Assembly: GCA_902795345.1 (NCBI GenBank) | Contig: CADBKO010000010.1 | Span: 1 to 63,248, forward strand | Source: Oscillospiraceae bacterium | GTDB taxonomy: Bacteria > Bacillota > Clostridia > Oscillospirales > Oscillospiraceae | Direction of reading: 5' to 3' | DNA length: 63,248 nucleotides | Shown: positions 17,244 through 25,032 of the stretch, in pieces | Numbering within the stretch: position 1 is the stretch's first letter | Layout: every line of letters begins with the position of its first letter | Program-made: the position numbers and the translations under genes | Notes under the pieces: model-generated | Database searches by the model: none | The model's input: the letters and a program-made list of their open reading frames with translations, nothing else | Told to the model about the DNA's origin: nothing

Positions 17244-18122
17244 ATGAATCTTTTCGAAAAGTACGATCGCATTGCTGCCCGCAATTCCATTTCTCAGTTC
17301 TGCCCGCCCCGCTGCTTTGAACTGGCCGGACAACAGTTCGATTTCGTCATCGACACCGGCAAGGAAACCGGCGATATCCATCTGGATCTGGTGGACCGGA
17401 ACCGCCTGACCTGGAGCATCCGCAGCGGCGCCCAGACCGGCGAAGCGGATCGTTACGAGGTCCGCAAGGCCGACGACGACACCTATCTCCTCACCTACTG
17501 CGTCAAGGAGCCCAGAGCCAACCATACCTTCGTCATCGACATGGAGCAGGGCCTTGTGACCTTCCTGCGCTGCAGCGTCGGTGAGAACCCCTATTACCCC
17601 TACCTGATCGACAGCCATTGGGGCTTCGGCTACATCAAGGTGGAGGGCGAGGAGCATACGGATCTCCGTCGTCACGGCTTCACCGACGACGTGATGGGCA
17701 CCGGCGTCCGCTGGGTCTACGGCCACAACATGTCCACCACCCACGTCTACCACAATTCCAACTGGTATCGCATCCAGTATGTCGCCCGCCAGTCCGGCAC
17801 CAGCGGCATCAGCAGCATGATGAGCTCCCTCCCCGGCTCCGACGAACCTGCCGACTATGTGAAGATCAAGGAAGGCATGTACATCGTCAGCGCCACGGAG
17901 CAGAACATGGAAAAGATCCTCGGCGCCAAGATGGGCTTCCGCAGCGATACTCTCCTGTTCCTGGACAACTGGAACCGGATGTACAGCGTGGGCCGCGGCT
18001 ATGGCACCATGACCCGCGAGGGCTCCCCCGACGGCGAGATCTTCTGCATGATCGGCAAATATGCCTCCAAGCCGGAGATCGAGGATCACATGTTCACCGA
18101 TCCGAATCCCTATCAGGTGTGA
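17244..18122 (+). CDS. MoaF-like (lipocalin-type) protein
   Basis: A 292-residue soluble protein that resembles MoaF-family proteins, which consist of two lipocalin-like beta barrels and were first linked to molybdenum cofactor metabolism. The first half carries LAGQQFDFVIDTG and RNRLTWSIRSG, as in MoaF_N. The second half carries DDVMGTGVRWVYG, HVYHNSNWYRIQYV, VKIKEGMYIVSATEQ and the SVGRGYG stretch. No molybdenum genes are in the window; related clostridial proteins often occur with small-molecule catabolic genes. GGGAGG precedes the ATG. The biochemical role is unknown. Confidence 0.6.
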   Translation: MNLFEKYDRIAARNSISQFCPPRCFELAGQQFDFVIDTGKETGDIHLDLVDRNRLTWSIRSGAQTGEADRYEVRKADDDTYLLTYCVKEPRANHTFVIDMEQGLVTFLRCSVGENPYYPYLIDSHWGFGYIKVEGEEHTDLRRHGFTDDVMGTGVRWVYGHNMSTTHVYHNSNWYRIQYVARQSGTSGISSMMSSLPGSDEPADYVKIKEGMYIVSATEQNMEKILGAKMGFRSDTLLFLDNWNRMYSVGRGYGTMTREGSPDGEIFCMIGKYASKPEIEDHMFTDPNPYQV

Positions 18123-18137
18123 TCCCATAATATGATC

Positions 18138-18176
18138 GAGCCTGCCGCATTTCTTGCGGCAGGCTCTCTTTCTTTT
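18138..18176. terminator. Terminator between MoaF-like and GH8 genes
   Basis: A 12-bp perfect stem, 5-nt loop, then a T-rich tail reading rightwards. It lies between convergent genes. Confidence 0.8.
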
Positions 18177-19328
18177 TCAGTATATCCGATAATTGCCGCT
18201 CAAGGCGAGCAAGGTGAAGAAATAGAGGCAATTATCATAGTAGCGGCGCTTATCCGTCCGCATGGGCATACGGAAGAAGCTGCGGACGGCTTCCAGCCGG
18301 TGTTCTCCCCGAGCGGCCAGGGAAGCACAGGCCCAGCTGGCCTTCATCCCCAAAGGATGCATGATGGGTTCCGCTTCAAAGATGGTCCCGTCCGGAAACA
18401 GCACATGCTCCGACGCTTCCGGATGCTCATAGACATAGCTTTGCAGCGTGTCGGCAAATTCCCGCTGCCAGGGATCCTTTCCGAACCAGACATGGTCCAG
18501 GGAGATATTGATGGCGACCCGGTAGGCGTCGCTGAAATAGCAGCGGCCCAGGTTTGCCCAGGGGTTATCCTTCTGGCTTTCCGGCACCGGGAGCGGGTGT
18601 CCGTCAAAGCCGCTCATGTTGGGGGCCAGACCGGTGCGCCAGGAGCAGGCGACATGCAGATACTTCCGGCTGTTCCGGGCCGCCTCCTGCCAGAAGGGGC
18701 GGTCCGCTTCGTCCGCCCACAGGGCGAATAGCTCGTAAAAATGAGGCAGATGATAGGAAGGGTCGGTGAACCCGGCCTCCGGGACGAATTTTATCAGCTT
18801 CGTATCCAGATCCCACATGGGCCCGCCCACAGGTTTACCGTCTATCGTTTCGGCTTTGTTGTGGACGCAGGCATGGAGGATGCGCCTTGCCTGCGCGCCG
18901 TAATCCAGGGGCGGCGGCCCGTCTCCCCAGCGGTGGGAGGCAAAGAAGAGAGCCATGGCATAGTATTCCTCCCCGTCCGGCGCCGGTCCCTCCGCCCGAT
19001 GGCTCCCGTCCAGATTGCAGCTCCAGGCGAAATAATCCCGATAAGGCCCGTCCCCATGGCGCATATAGCGGAGGCTCCACCGCCACACCTTGTCAAATAC
19101 GGCCTTGTCGTCCATTTGCACCGCCATCATCATGGCATAGGACATGCCCTCCGTCCGGGCATCGTCATTCCCCGTATCGGTGAAATAAGCGGCGTCCGGG
19201 TCCGTCTCTCCGTATATGCGGTGTTCTCCGTTAATAAGTTCCCGCCAGGCTTCCCGGACACGGGCGTCGATCTCTTGCCTTCCGAATCCGGCTTCTTCAA
19301 ACAGATTGGGATAGACTCTCTTATCCAT
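18177..19328 (-). CDS. GH8 reducing-end xylose-releasing exo-oligoxylanase (Rex)
   Basis: A 383-residue inverting glycosidase of family 8. The sequence follows Bacillus halodurans Rex closely: DTGNDDARTEGMSYAMMMAVQMD with the general acid Glu, YFAWSCNLDGSHRAEGPAPDGEEYYAMALFFASHRWGD, and the (alpha/alpha)6 repeats that follow. Known Rex enzymes remove single xylose units from the reducing end of linear xylo-oligosaccharides inside the cell. No signal peptide is seen. It starts 1 nt after the stop of the SIMPL gene, so translation is probably coupled. Confidence 0.93.
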   Translation of the reverse strand: MDKRVYPNLFEEAGFGRQEIDARVREAWRELINGEHRIYGETDPDAAYFTDTGNDDARTEGMSYAMMMAVQMDDKAVFDKVWRWSLRYMRHGDGPYRDYFAWSCNLDGSHRAEGPAPDGEEYYAMALFFASHRWGDGPPPLDYGAQARRILHACVHNKAETIDGKPVGGPMWDLDTKLIKFVPEAGFTDPSYHLPHFYELFALWADEADRPFWQEAARNSRKYLHVACSWRTGLAPNMSGFDGHPLPVPESQKDNPWANLGRCYFSDAYRVAINISLDHVWFGKDPWQREFADTLQSYVYEHPEASEHVLFPDGTIFEAEPIMHPLGMKASWACASLAARGEHRLEAVRSFFRMPMRTDKRRYYDNCLYFFTLLALSGNYRIY

Positions 19329-19329
19329 T

Positions 19330-19986
19330 TCAGCAAATCTCCCAAATAAAAGCTGCGCTGTCGCTCAGCTCGATCTCTTCCGGGGACATCTCCGCGCGGA
19401 AGGCATTTTTCATCATCGGCATGACAAGCCGGTCCGCAGTGACGGCAGTACGGGAATAGGCCGGCGTCTCGCTCCAGTTATACTCGATGCGCTGCAGCTC
19501 CCCCAGGTGCACATTGGAAGCTGCGCAGAGCACTTCCGCCTTTCCCCGGGCGTTGTCCGCCGCCGCTTTCAGGAGGCGGCTGTTGACCGCTTCCGGCTCC
19601 TTTACCGTGAAGCTGATGTTCATTTCCGGCGTCCCCCGGCAGGAACCGATGGCGCTGATGGTCTCCCCCAGTTTCTGCATTTCCAGATCGAAAGAGAGCT
19701 TCAGACTCGTGTGGCACACATACCCGTCAAAGACCTGGACATAGTTTCCCTTATCTTTCTGCTCGCTGCGGTAATCCGCCCGAACATGGAAGCCCGTCGT
19801 CTTCAGTTCGTCTTTCCCAAAGCCGACCTCTTTGAGCGCTTTTGTCAGTTCGTCGATCCGCTCCGAGGAGAGGGACATTGCCCGATCATAAACCTCGTCC
19901 TTAGCCTCCAGCTCCAATCCGATAACCACATAGTCCGGCTTCACGCGCAGACTGCCCACGCCCTTGACCGCAATCGTTCTGCTCAT
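19330..19986 (-). CDS. SIMPL (DUF541) domain protein
   Basis: A 218-residue protein of the SIMPL family: VKGVGSLRVKPDYVVIGLELEAKDE at the N-terminus, then repeated beta-alpha units and MPMMKNAFRAE near the end. Other bacterial members are mostly periplasmic and of unclear role (oxidative stress proteins such as BP26/YggE). This copy has no signal peptide and is predicted cytoplasmic. A GGGAGA ribosome site precedes the ATG. It is directly upstream of, and probably co-translated with, the GH8 gene. Confidence 0.85.
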   Translation of the reverse strand: MSRTIAVKGVGSLRVKPDYVVIGLELEAKDEVYDRAMSLSSERIDELTKALKEVGFGKDELKTTGFHVRADYRSEQKDKGNYVQVFDGYVCHTSLKLSFDLEMQKLGETISAIGSCRGTPEMNISFTVKEPEAVNSRLLKAAADNARGKAEVLCAASNVHLGELQRIEYNWSETPAYSRTAVTADRLVMPMMKNAFRAEMSPEEIELSDSAAFIWEIC

Positions 19987-20012
19987 ATCCGTTCTCCCTT
20001 TCTCCGGTTCCT

Positions 20013-20288
20013 TCAGGAATGTTTCTGCCGCTTATTCTCCAGTTCATCCCAAGCAGCTTCCCGGGCGGCGTCGTCCTTGCGGTGGCTGAAATATGCCGCC
20101 ATCAGCAGCACAGCGGCCAGGAACGACGCGATGCTGAAAAACAGCGCGGTGATCGCGGTCCCCAGGTCCCGCTGCCGAAGAAGGATAAACGCAGCGAGGA
20201 GACAGACAAACAGGATGGCGAATAAAACGGTCATGAACAGCACGGGACCCTTTCCCAGCACCATAATGGACTTTCTCTTCTTTTTCAC
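20013..20288 (-). CDS. Small two-helix membrane protein of unknown function
   Basis: A 91-residue protein with a basic start (VKKKRKS), two transmembrane segments (LFMTVLFAILFVCLLAAFILL and TALFFSIASFLAAVLLMAAY) and a charged C-terminal tail (DDAAREAAWDELENKRQKHS). GTG at 20288 is chosen because GGGAGG lies 7 nt upstream. It precedes the SIMPL-GH8 pair on the same strand by 26 nt. No family is recognised. Confidence 0.65.
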   Translation of the reverse strand: MKKKRKSIMVLGKGPVLFMTVLFAILFVCLLAAFILLRQRDLGTAITALFFSIASFLAAVLLMAAYFSHRKDDAAREAAWDELENKRQKHS

Positions 20289-20471
20289 TCTCCGGCCTCC
20301 CTTCCCGGCCGTATAAACGGCAGGCGATTCACTTTGATATGATTCTAACACAGAGGATTGAGAACCGCAACCACAAGCGCCTACAATGCAGGAAGCGCAT
20401 ACCTTTTCTTTCCGAATTTCATAAGGAATCTTTTATAGCTTTTCACAGTCAACCCATTGATTTGAAGCGGG

Positions 20472-20500
20472 TTGACATTTATAATATTTGGTGGAATATA
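20472..20500 (+). promoter_or_regulatory. Promoter of the esterase/enoate-reductase operon
   Basis: TTGACA (20472-20477), 17-nt spacer, AATATA (20495-20500), in a markedly AT-rich 280-bp intergenic region. The remaining sequence there shows no other gene. Confidence 0.6.
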
Positions 20501-20569
20501 GCGTACATTTTTCCATCCATATTGTAGCAGTTGAACAAATTTAAATATAAATGAAAGGAAGCAAGAATC

Positions 20570-21412
20570 ATGGCCGTATTTGAATTCAGCTTTTTCTCCA
20601 GCAGCATGCACCGAAACACCGAGGTAACTGCCTGCATCCCCGCCGGCGGCCCCATGTTCCCCGGAACGCCTCCGGCCCCCAAGACGCCGCTGCGTCTCCT
20701 TATTCTTCTCCATGGTTATTCCGGCTCCCATGCCGACTGGGTCAGAGGCAGCAGCATCGACCAGCTGGCCACCATGCACCACATGGCAGTTTTCTGCCCC
20801 TCCGGTGAGAACAGCTTCTATATTGACGATCCCTCCCGCGACGCCATGTATGAGCAGTTCATCTGCCGCGAGCTTCCCAAATTCGCCCGGGAAGTCTTCC
20901 ATATCTCCGACAAGGTAGAGGATACCTTTATCGGCGGTCTCTCCATGGGCGGCTACGGCGCCATCCGCAACGGCCTGAAGAATCCCGACGTTTTCGGCGG
21001 CATTCTGGCCTTCTCCTCCGCCCTCATCACCGACGGCATCTCCAAGATGCCCGACGATCCGCAGCCCGCTCCTCCGGGACAAGGCGGAGGCGGCATGGGC
21101 ATGTCCATTGGCTACTTCATCCACACCTTCGGCAAGCCCAGCAAGATCCTGGGCAGCGACGTGGATCCCAAGGCCCTCGCCAAAAAGCTGATGGACTCCG
21201 ACGGCCCGAGGCCCAAGCTGTACATGGCCTGCGGCTCCGAGGACTTCCTGATCGAGCCCAACCGGGACCTGCACAAGTATTTCGAGGAAGTCGGCTATCC
21301 CCACTACTATGTGGAGGGTCACGGCACCCACAGCTGGGAATATTGGAACAAGCACATCACCGATTCCCTCAACTGGCTCGACGGTAAGCTGGAAGAGGCC
21401 AAGGAAGGCTGA
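20570..21412 (+). CDS. CE1-type alpha/beta hydrolase esterase (acyl/feruloyl esterase-like)
   Basis: A 280-residue esterase of the esterase D/tributyrin esterase group, which includes rumen feruloyl and acetyl esterases. LLILLHGYSGSHADW forms the oxyanion region. GGLSMGGYGA (about residues 122-131) holds the nucleophile Ser, the acid is probably in CGSEDFL, and the His is in GHGTHSWEYW. An insert PAPPGQGGGGMGM is a flexible loop. No signal peptide is seen. It is the first gene of a four-gene operon that contains a second esterase, an enoate-reductase-like flavoenzyme and a glycosidase. This suggests removal of acyl groups from imported oligosaccharides. Confidence 0.87.
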   Translation: MAVFEFSFFSSSMHRNTEVTACIPAGGPMFPGTPPAPKTPLRLLILLHGYSGSHADWVRGSSIDQLATMHHMAVFCPSGENSFYIDDPSRDAMYEQFICRELPKFAREVFHISDKVEDTFIGGLSMGGYGAIRNGLKNPDVFGGILAFSSALITDGISKMPDDPQPAPPGQGGGGMGMSIGYFIHTFGKPSKILGSDVDPKALAKKLMDSDGPRPKLYMACGSEDFLIEPNRDLHKYFEEVGYPHYYVEGHGTHSWEYWNKHITDSLNWLDGKLEEAKEG

Positions 21413-21430
21413 GAAGGGTATTGACGGACG

Positions 21431-23440
21431 ATGAGTTATGAACCGCTTTTTACTCCGCTGAAAATCGGCGGCGTCACCATCAAAAACCGCATCATCATGT
21501 GCGCCATGGGCGGCACCAGCCCCGTCGGCTTTGACGGCAAATTCGTGGAGAAGACCCGGCCTTATTTTCTGGCCCGGGCCAAGGCCAATGTGGGACTGAT
21601 GATCCCCGGCGTCACCTCCGTGGGAGGCCGGGGCCACTGGCTTTATGAGAGTGAAGACCTGTTCATGGGACCCCTGAAGAGCCTGATGGAGGAGATCCAC
21701 GCCTACGGCAGCAAATTCTTCCTGCAGCTGGGCGCCGGATTCGGCCGCTCCCAGATGGTGTTCCCCGGCATGGACAAAATGCCGCAGGAGATGCTGAATG
21801 CCAGCATGGTCGCCCCTTCCGACGGACTGCCCAACGTATGGGACCCCAACATCAAGCACCGGGGCCTCACCCGCGAGGAGATCTACGACATCATAGACGC
21901 TTACGGGAAAGCAGCTGCGCTGTGCAAGAAGGCCGGGATCGACGGTGTGGAGATCCATGCCGTCCACGAAGGTTATCTGCTGGATCAGTTCGCCATGGCC
22001 AATATGAACCATCGGACGGACGAATTCGGCGGCAGCCTGGAAAACCGGCTTCGTTTTGCCTGCGAGATCATCAAGAGCATCAAGGCTGCCTGCGGGCCGG
22101 ATTATCCGGTCTCCGTGCGTTACAGCGTCGCCAGCAAGATCCGCAATTTCAACGAAGGCGCGCTTCCCGGCGAAAACTATGTGGAATTCGGGCGGTCCAT
22201 GGAGGAGAGTCCCTCCGCCGCGCGGCTTCTGGAGGCTGCCGGGGCTGACCTACTGAACGCTGACAACGGCTCCTATGACTCCTGGTACTGGGCCCATCCG
22301 CCGGTCTATATGCCCATGGCCTGCAACCTGCCGGAAGTCACTTATCTGAAGAATTTCGTAAAAATCCCCGTGGCCTGCGCCGGGCGCATGCATGACCCCG
22401 AGATCGACGCCAAGGCCATCGAAGCCGGTCAGATCGACGCGGTGGGTGTCGCCCGCCAACTGCTCTGCGATCCCCAGTGGTGCGACAAGATCCGCGCCGG
22501 GAAGCTGGAGGACGTGCGTCCCTGCATCGCCTGCCACAACGGCTGCTTTGCCATCAGCCACTTCAAGGGCACGCCCACCGGCTTCGGCAGGATGGGCGAA
22601 TGTGCCCTGAACCCCGCCACCATGAATGAAGAGGCCATGGAGCTGAAACCTGCCGAGACAGTGAAAAAGGTTGCCGTGGTGGGCGGCGGCATCGGCGGCA
22701 TGGAGGCCGCCCGCCTGCTCAAGATGCGGGGTCATCAGGTGACTCTGTATGAAAAGAGCGGCGAGCTGGGCGGCGCTTTCATCGCCGCGGCGGCCCCCTC
22801 CTTCAAGGAACAGGACAAAAAGCTGCTGCTCTGGTATAAGCACGAGCTGGAAAAGCTGGATGTGGACGTCCGCCTCAACACGGCTGTCGATCCTTCTGGG
22901 ATCGACGAGCTGGGCGCAGACGCGGTCATCATTGCCACGGGCGCGCAGCCCAGGAAGCTGCCGATCCCCGGCTTTGACGGCCCTAACGTCATCGAAGCCA
23001 TCGACTATCTTCGGGACCGGAAACAGGCTGGCGAAAACGTCGTCATCATCGGCGGCGGTCTTACCGGCTGCGAGATCGCCTATGACCTGGCCCTGAAGGG
23101 AAAGAGACCCGTCATCGTGGAGATGCAGGACGACATCCTGAAGGTCCCCGGTCTCAGCGCCGCCAACTCCAGTATGCTGCGGGAGATCATCCGTTATTAC
23201 GCGATCCCGGTGCGCATCTCCTCCTCCCTGAAGGAGATCACCCCCAAGGGCGTCGTTCTCTCGGAGGAAAGCGGAGAAGTCAACCTGGATGCGGACAGCG
23301 TGATCCTCTCGGTGGGTTATGTGCCGGAAATGAAGTTCAACGCCGAAGACCCCAGGGTCAAAGTGATCGGTGACGCGGCAAAGGTGGGCAATCTTCTGAG
23401 CGTTATCCGCCAGGCCTATGCCGCCGCCTACGAAATCTGA
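21431..23440 (+). CDS. 2-enoate reductase / old-yellow-enzyme-type iron-sulfur flavoprotein
   Basis: A 669-residue NADH:flavin oxidoreductase of the 2,4-dienoyl-CoA reductase/enoate reductase architecture. Residues about 1-350 form the FMN barrel (GGVTIKNRIIMCAMGG, then GVEIHAVHEGYLLDQF). The 4Fe-4S ligands are in RPCIACHNGCF plus GECALNP. Two dinucleotide folds follow: VVGGGIGGMEAA for FAD and VIIGGGLTGCEIA for NAD(P). Length and cofactor sites match clostridial enoate reductases, which hydrogenate 2-enoates including cinnamates; BaiCD/BaiH-type enzymes share the layout. Position between two esterase genes (18-nt gaps) favours a hydroxycinnamate or other enoate substrate, as inference. Confidence 0.9.
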   Translation: MSYEPLFTPLKIGGVTIKNRIIMCAMGGTSPVGFDGKFVEKTRPYFLARAKANVGLMIPGVTSVGGRGHWLYESEDLFMGPLKSLMEEIHAYGSKFFLQLGAGFGRSQMVFPGMDKMPQEMLNASMVAPSDGLPNVWDPNIKHRGLTREEIYDIIDAYGKAAALCKKAGIDGVEIHAVHEGYLLDQFAMANMNHRTDEFGGSLENRLRFACEIIKSIKAACGPDYPVSVRYSVASKIRNFNEGALPGENYVEFGRSMEESPSAARLLEAAGADLLNADNGSYDSWYWAHPPVYMPMACNLPEVTYLKNFVKIPVACAGRMHDPEIDAKAIEAGQIDAVGVARQLLCDPQWCDKIRAGKLEDVRPCIACHNGCFAISHFKGTPTGFGRMGECALNPATMNEEAMELKPAETVKKVAVVGGGIGGMEAARLLKMRGHQVTLYEKSGELGGAFIAAAAPSFKEQDKKLLLWYKHELEKLDVDVRLNTAVDPSGIDELGADAVIIATGAQPRKLPIPGFDGPNVIEAIDYLRDRKQAGENVVIIGGGLTGCEIAYDLALKGKRPVIVEMQDDILKVPGLSAANSSMLREIIRYYAIPVRISSSLKEITPKGVVLSEESGEVNLDADSVILSVGYVPEMKFNAEDPRVKVIGDAAKVGNLLSVIRQAYAAAYEI

Positions 23441-23458
23441 TATAAGGAGCGTGCTGAA

Positions 23459-24943
23459 ATGGGTAAAATCAACCTGACTCCCGGAACGCCGTTTGAGGGG
23501 AAGATGACCTTTCCCCCGCCTGCCGGCGTGATCCTGAACAACACGAACTCCAATACCACCATCCCGCCCCATCAGCCGGTGCTCTGCAAAGGTATCCTGG
23601 CTGACGGGAAAGAGGACAGCTGGCTGGAATATGTCCCCGAAGAGCTTCCTGCCGGGAAGAAACCTCCCCTGATCATTTCCTGCCACGGCGGCGGCGCCAG
23701 CGCGGACCTGCAGTTCAACGAGAACTCCTGGTGGTGCGTCTGCGAGGCGGAAGGGGCCATCGCCGTCTTCCCCAATGCCGGGGGCAAAACCCGCGCCTGG
23801 CTCAGCGAGGATCCCCCCGAGGAGCCCGCGCAGCCCGGTCCCCGTGCCGGCGGTCTGATGGATGCCTTTGCCGGGTCGCCGGACGGCCGCGCCAGTGAGG
23901 AAAACCATCACATCAAGTTCCTGAAAGCCCTCATCGAAGAGATGAAGAGAAAATATAACATCGACGAAGGCCGGGTATACATGCAGGGCATGTCCATGGG
24001 CGACATCATGACCATGATGTTCTCCCGCGTCTGCGGCCATCTGCTGGCCGCCGCCGACTGCACGGCCGGTCCATCCCCCGAGGTGGCTCTGTTCAACGAG
24101 GATGGCAGTCTGAAGGGCTATGACTGCCCGGTACCCATGTATCAGTCCCGGGGCGAGCTGGACAACATCGTCGTCGCCAAGCGTCCCGGCAAGGAGGACA
24201 CCACCCGGCAGGACGTGAACGCCGGAAACCGGGAATTCTGGCTGCGGGTCAACGAGTGCGACGATCTGCCCCGCCTGGCCATCCGCGGCGTCAACAACTT
24301 TGCCTTCTACACCGGGAAGAAAGCCAACCTGGTCTACCGGGACGTGAAGCACCGGGGCCACGGCCAGACCCTGGACGATTCCTTCTGGGCCTGGGAAACT
24401 CTGTTCAAGTACTGCCGCCGCAACCCAGACGGCAGCGTCACCTGCTATGACTCCGATTTCACCTCCACCGGCGACAAGACCGCCGTTGCCATCTGCGACG
24501 GCGCGCAGTATGCCTATGTACGCAACCGCAAGGTTAAGCTGGAGGCCCCCGTCTTCTCCGAAGCCTTGACGAACATGGACTTCGCCACCAGGCAGCAGGT
24601 GGAGGTCAAGCGTGACCTTTACGTGCCTGTCAGTGCTCTGAGCCAGTTCTTCGGCGCAGAGGTGGAGCTCATCAAGGACGGCAAGGGCGCCATCATCCGC
24701 ACCAAGGAAGAGGAGTTCGAGATCGTGTCCGAAAGCGTGGCCTGCCTCCACGGCGGCTTCCTGGAAGCCATGTTTATGCCCGCCCGGATCAGGGACGGCG
24801 TCCTGTTCGTGCCCCTGCGCTGGTTTGCGGAGGTCATTTTCCGCCGATTTGTCACGGAATGTGACGGCGCGCTCTACTTCTCCGGTCATTACGGCGAGAT
24901 GAGCAAGGATATGGCCTATCTCATCAAGGAGATTCTGGCCTGA
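23459..24943 (+). CDS. PHB-depolymerase-type esterase fused to a copper-amine-oxidase N-like domain
   Basis: A 494-residue protein with two parts. Residues about 1-330 form an alpha/beta hydrolase of the polyhydroxybutyrate depolymerase/feruloyl esterase (CE1) type: ISCHGGGASA oxyanion region, QGMSMGDIMTMMF nucleophile elbow, and HRGHGQTLDDS with the His. Residues about 365-490 resemble the Cu_amine_oxidN1 domain often found on clostridial surface proteins (DLYVPVSALSQFFGAEVE, LFVPLRWFAEV). No secretion signal is visible. AAGGAG precedes the start. It is the third gene of the operon. The likely substrate is an aryl or acyl ester on oligosaccharides. Confidence 0.8.
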   Translation: MGKINLTPGTPFEGKMTFPPPAGVILNNTNSNTTIPPHQPVLCKGILADGKEDSWLEYVPEELPAGKKPPLIISCHGGGASADLQFNENSWWCVCEAEGAIAVFPNAGGKTRAWLSEDPPEEPAQPGPRAGGLMDAFAGSPDGRASEENHHIKFLKALIEEMKRKYNIDEGRVYMQGMSMGDIMTMMFSRVCGHLLAAADCTAGPSPEVALFNEDGSLKGYDCPVPMYQSRGELDNIVVAKRPGKEDTTRQDVNAGNREFWLRVNECDDLPRLAIRGVNNFAFYTGKKANLVYRDVKHRGHGQTLDDSFWAWETLFKYCRRNPDGSVTCYDSDFTSTGDKTAVAICDGAQYAYVRNRKVKLEAPVFSEALTNMDFATRQQVEVKRDLYVPVSALSQFFGAEVELIKDGKGAIIRTKEEEFEIVSESVACLHGGFLEAMFMPARIRDGVLFVPLRWFAEVIFRRFVTECDGALYFSGHYGEMSKDMAYLIKEILA

Positions 24944-25032
24944 CGCATCGCAAAACCGCGGCCGGCTGGCCCGAGCAGGTCAGCCGGTCCCTTATGAATC
25001 CGACATTTTGTTAACAGAAAGGAGTTCTTTGC

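Noticed and set aside
20289..20569. AT-rich 281-bp gap considered as a transferred fragment or hidden small gene
   Set aside because: Only a promoter is supported; the short frames there lack ribosome sites and recognisable sequence.
22250..24889. An 879-codon open frame on the minus strand
   Set aside because: It is antisense to the enoate reductase and esterase genes, whose motifs are clear. Long mirror frames are expected from the GC-rich third positions; the translated mirror shows no recognisable domain.
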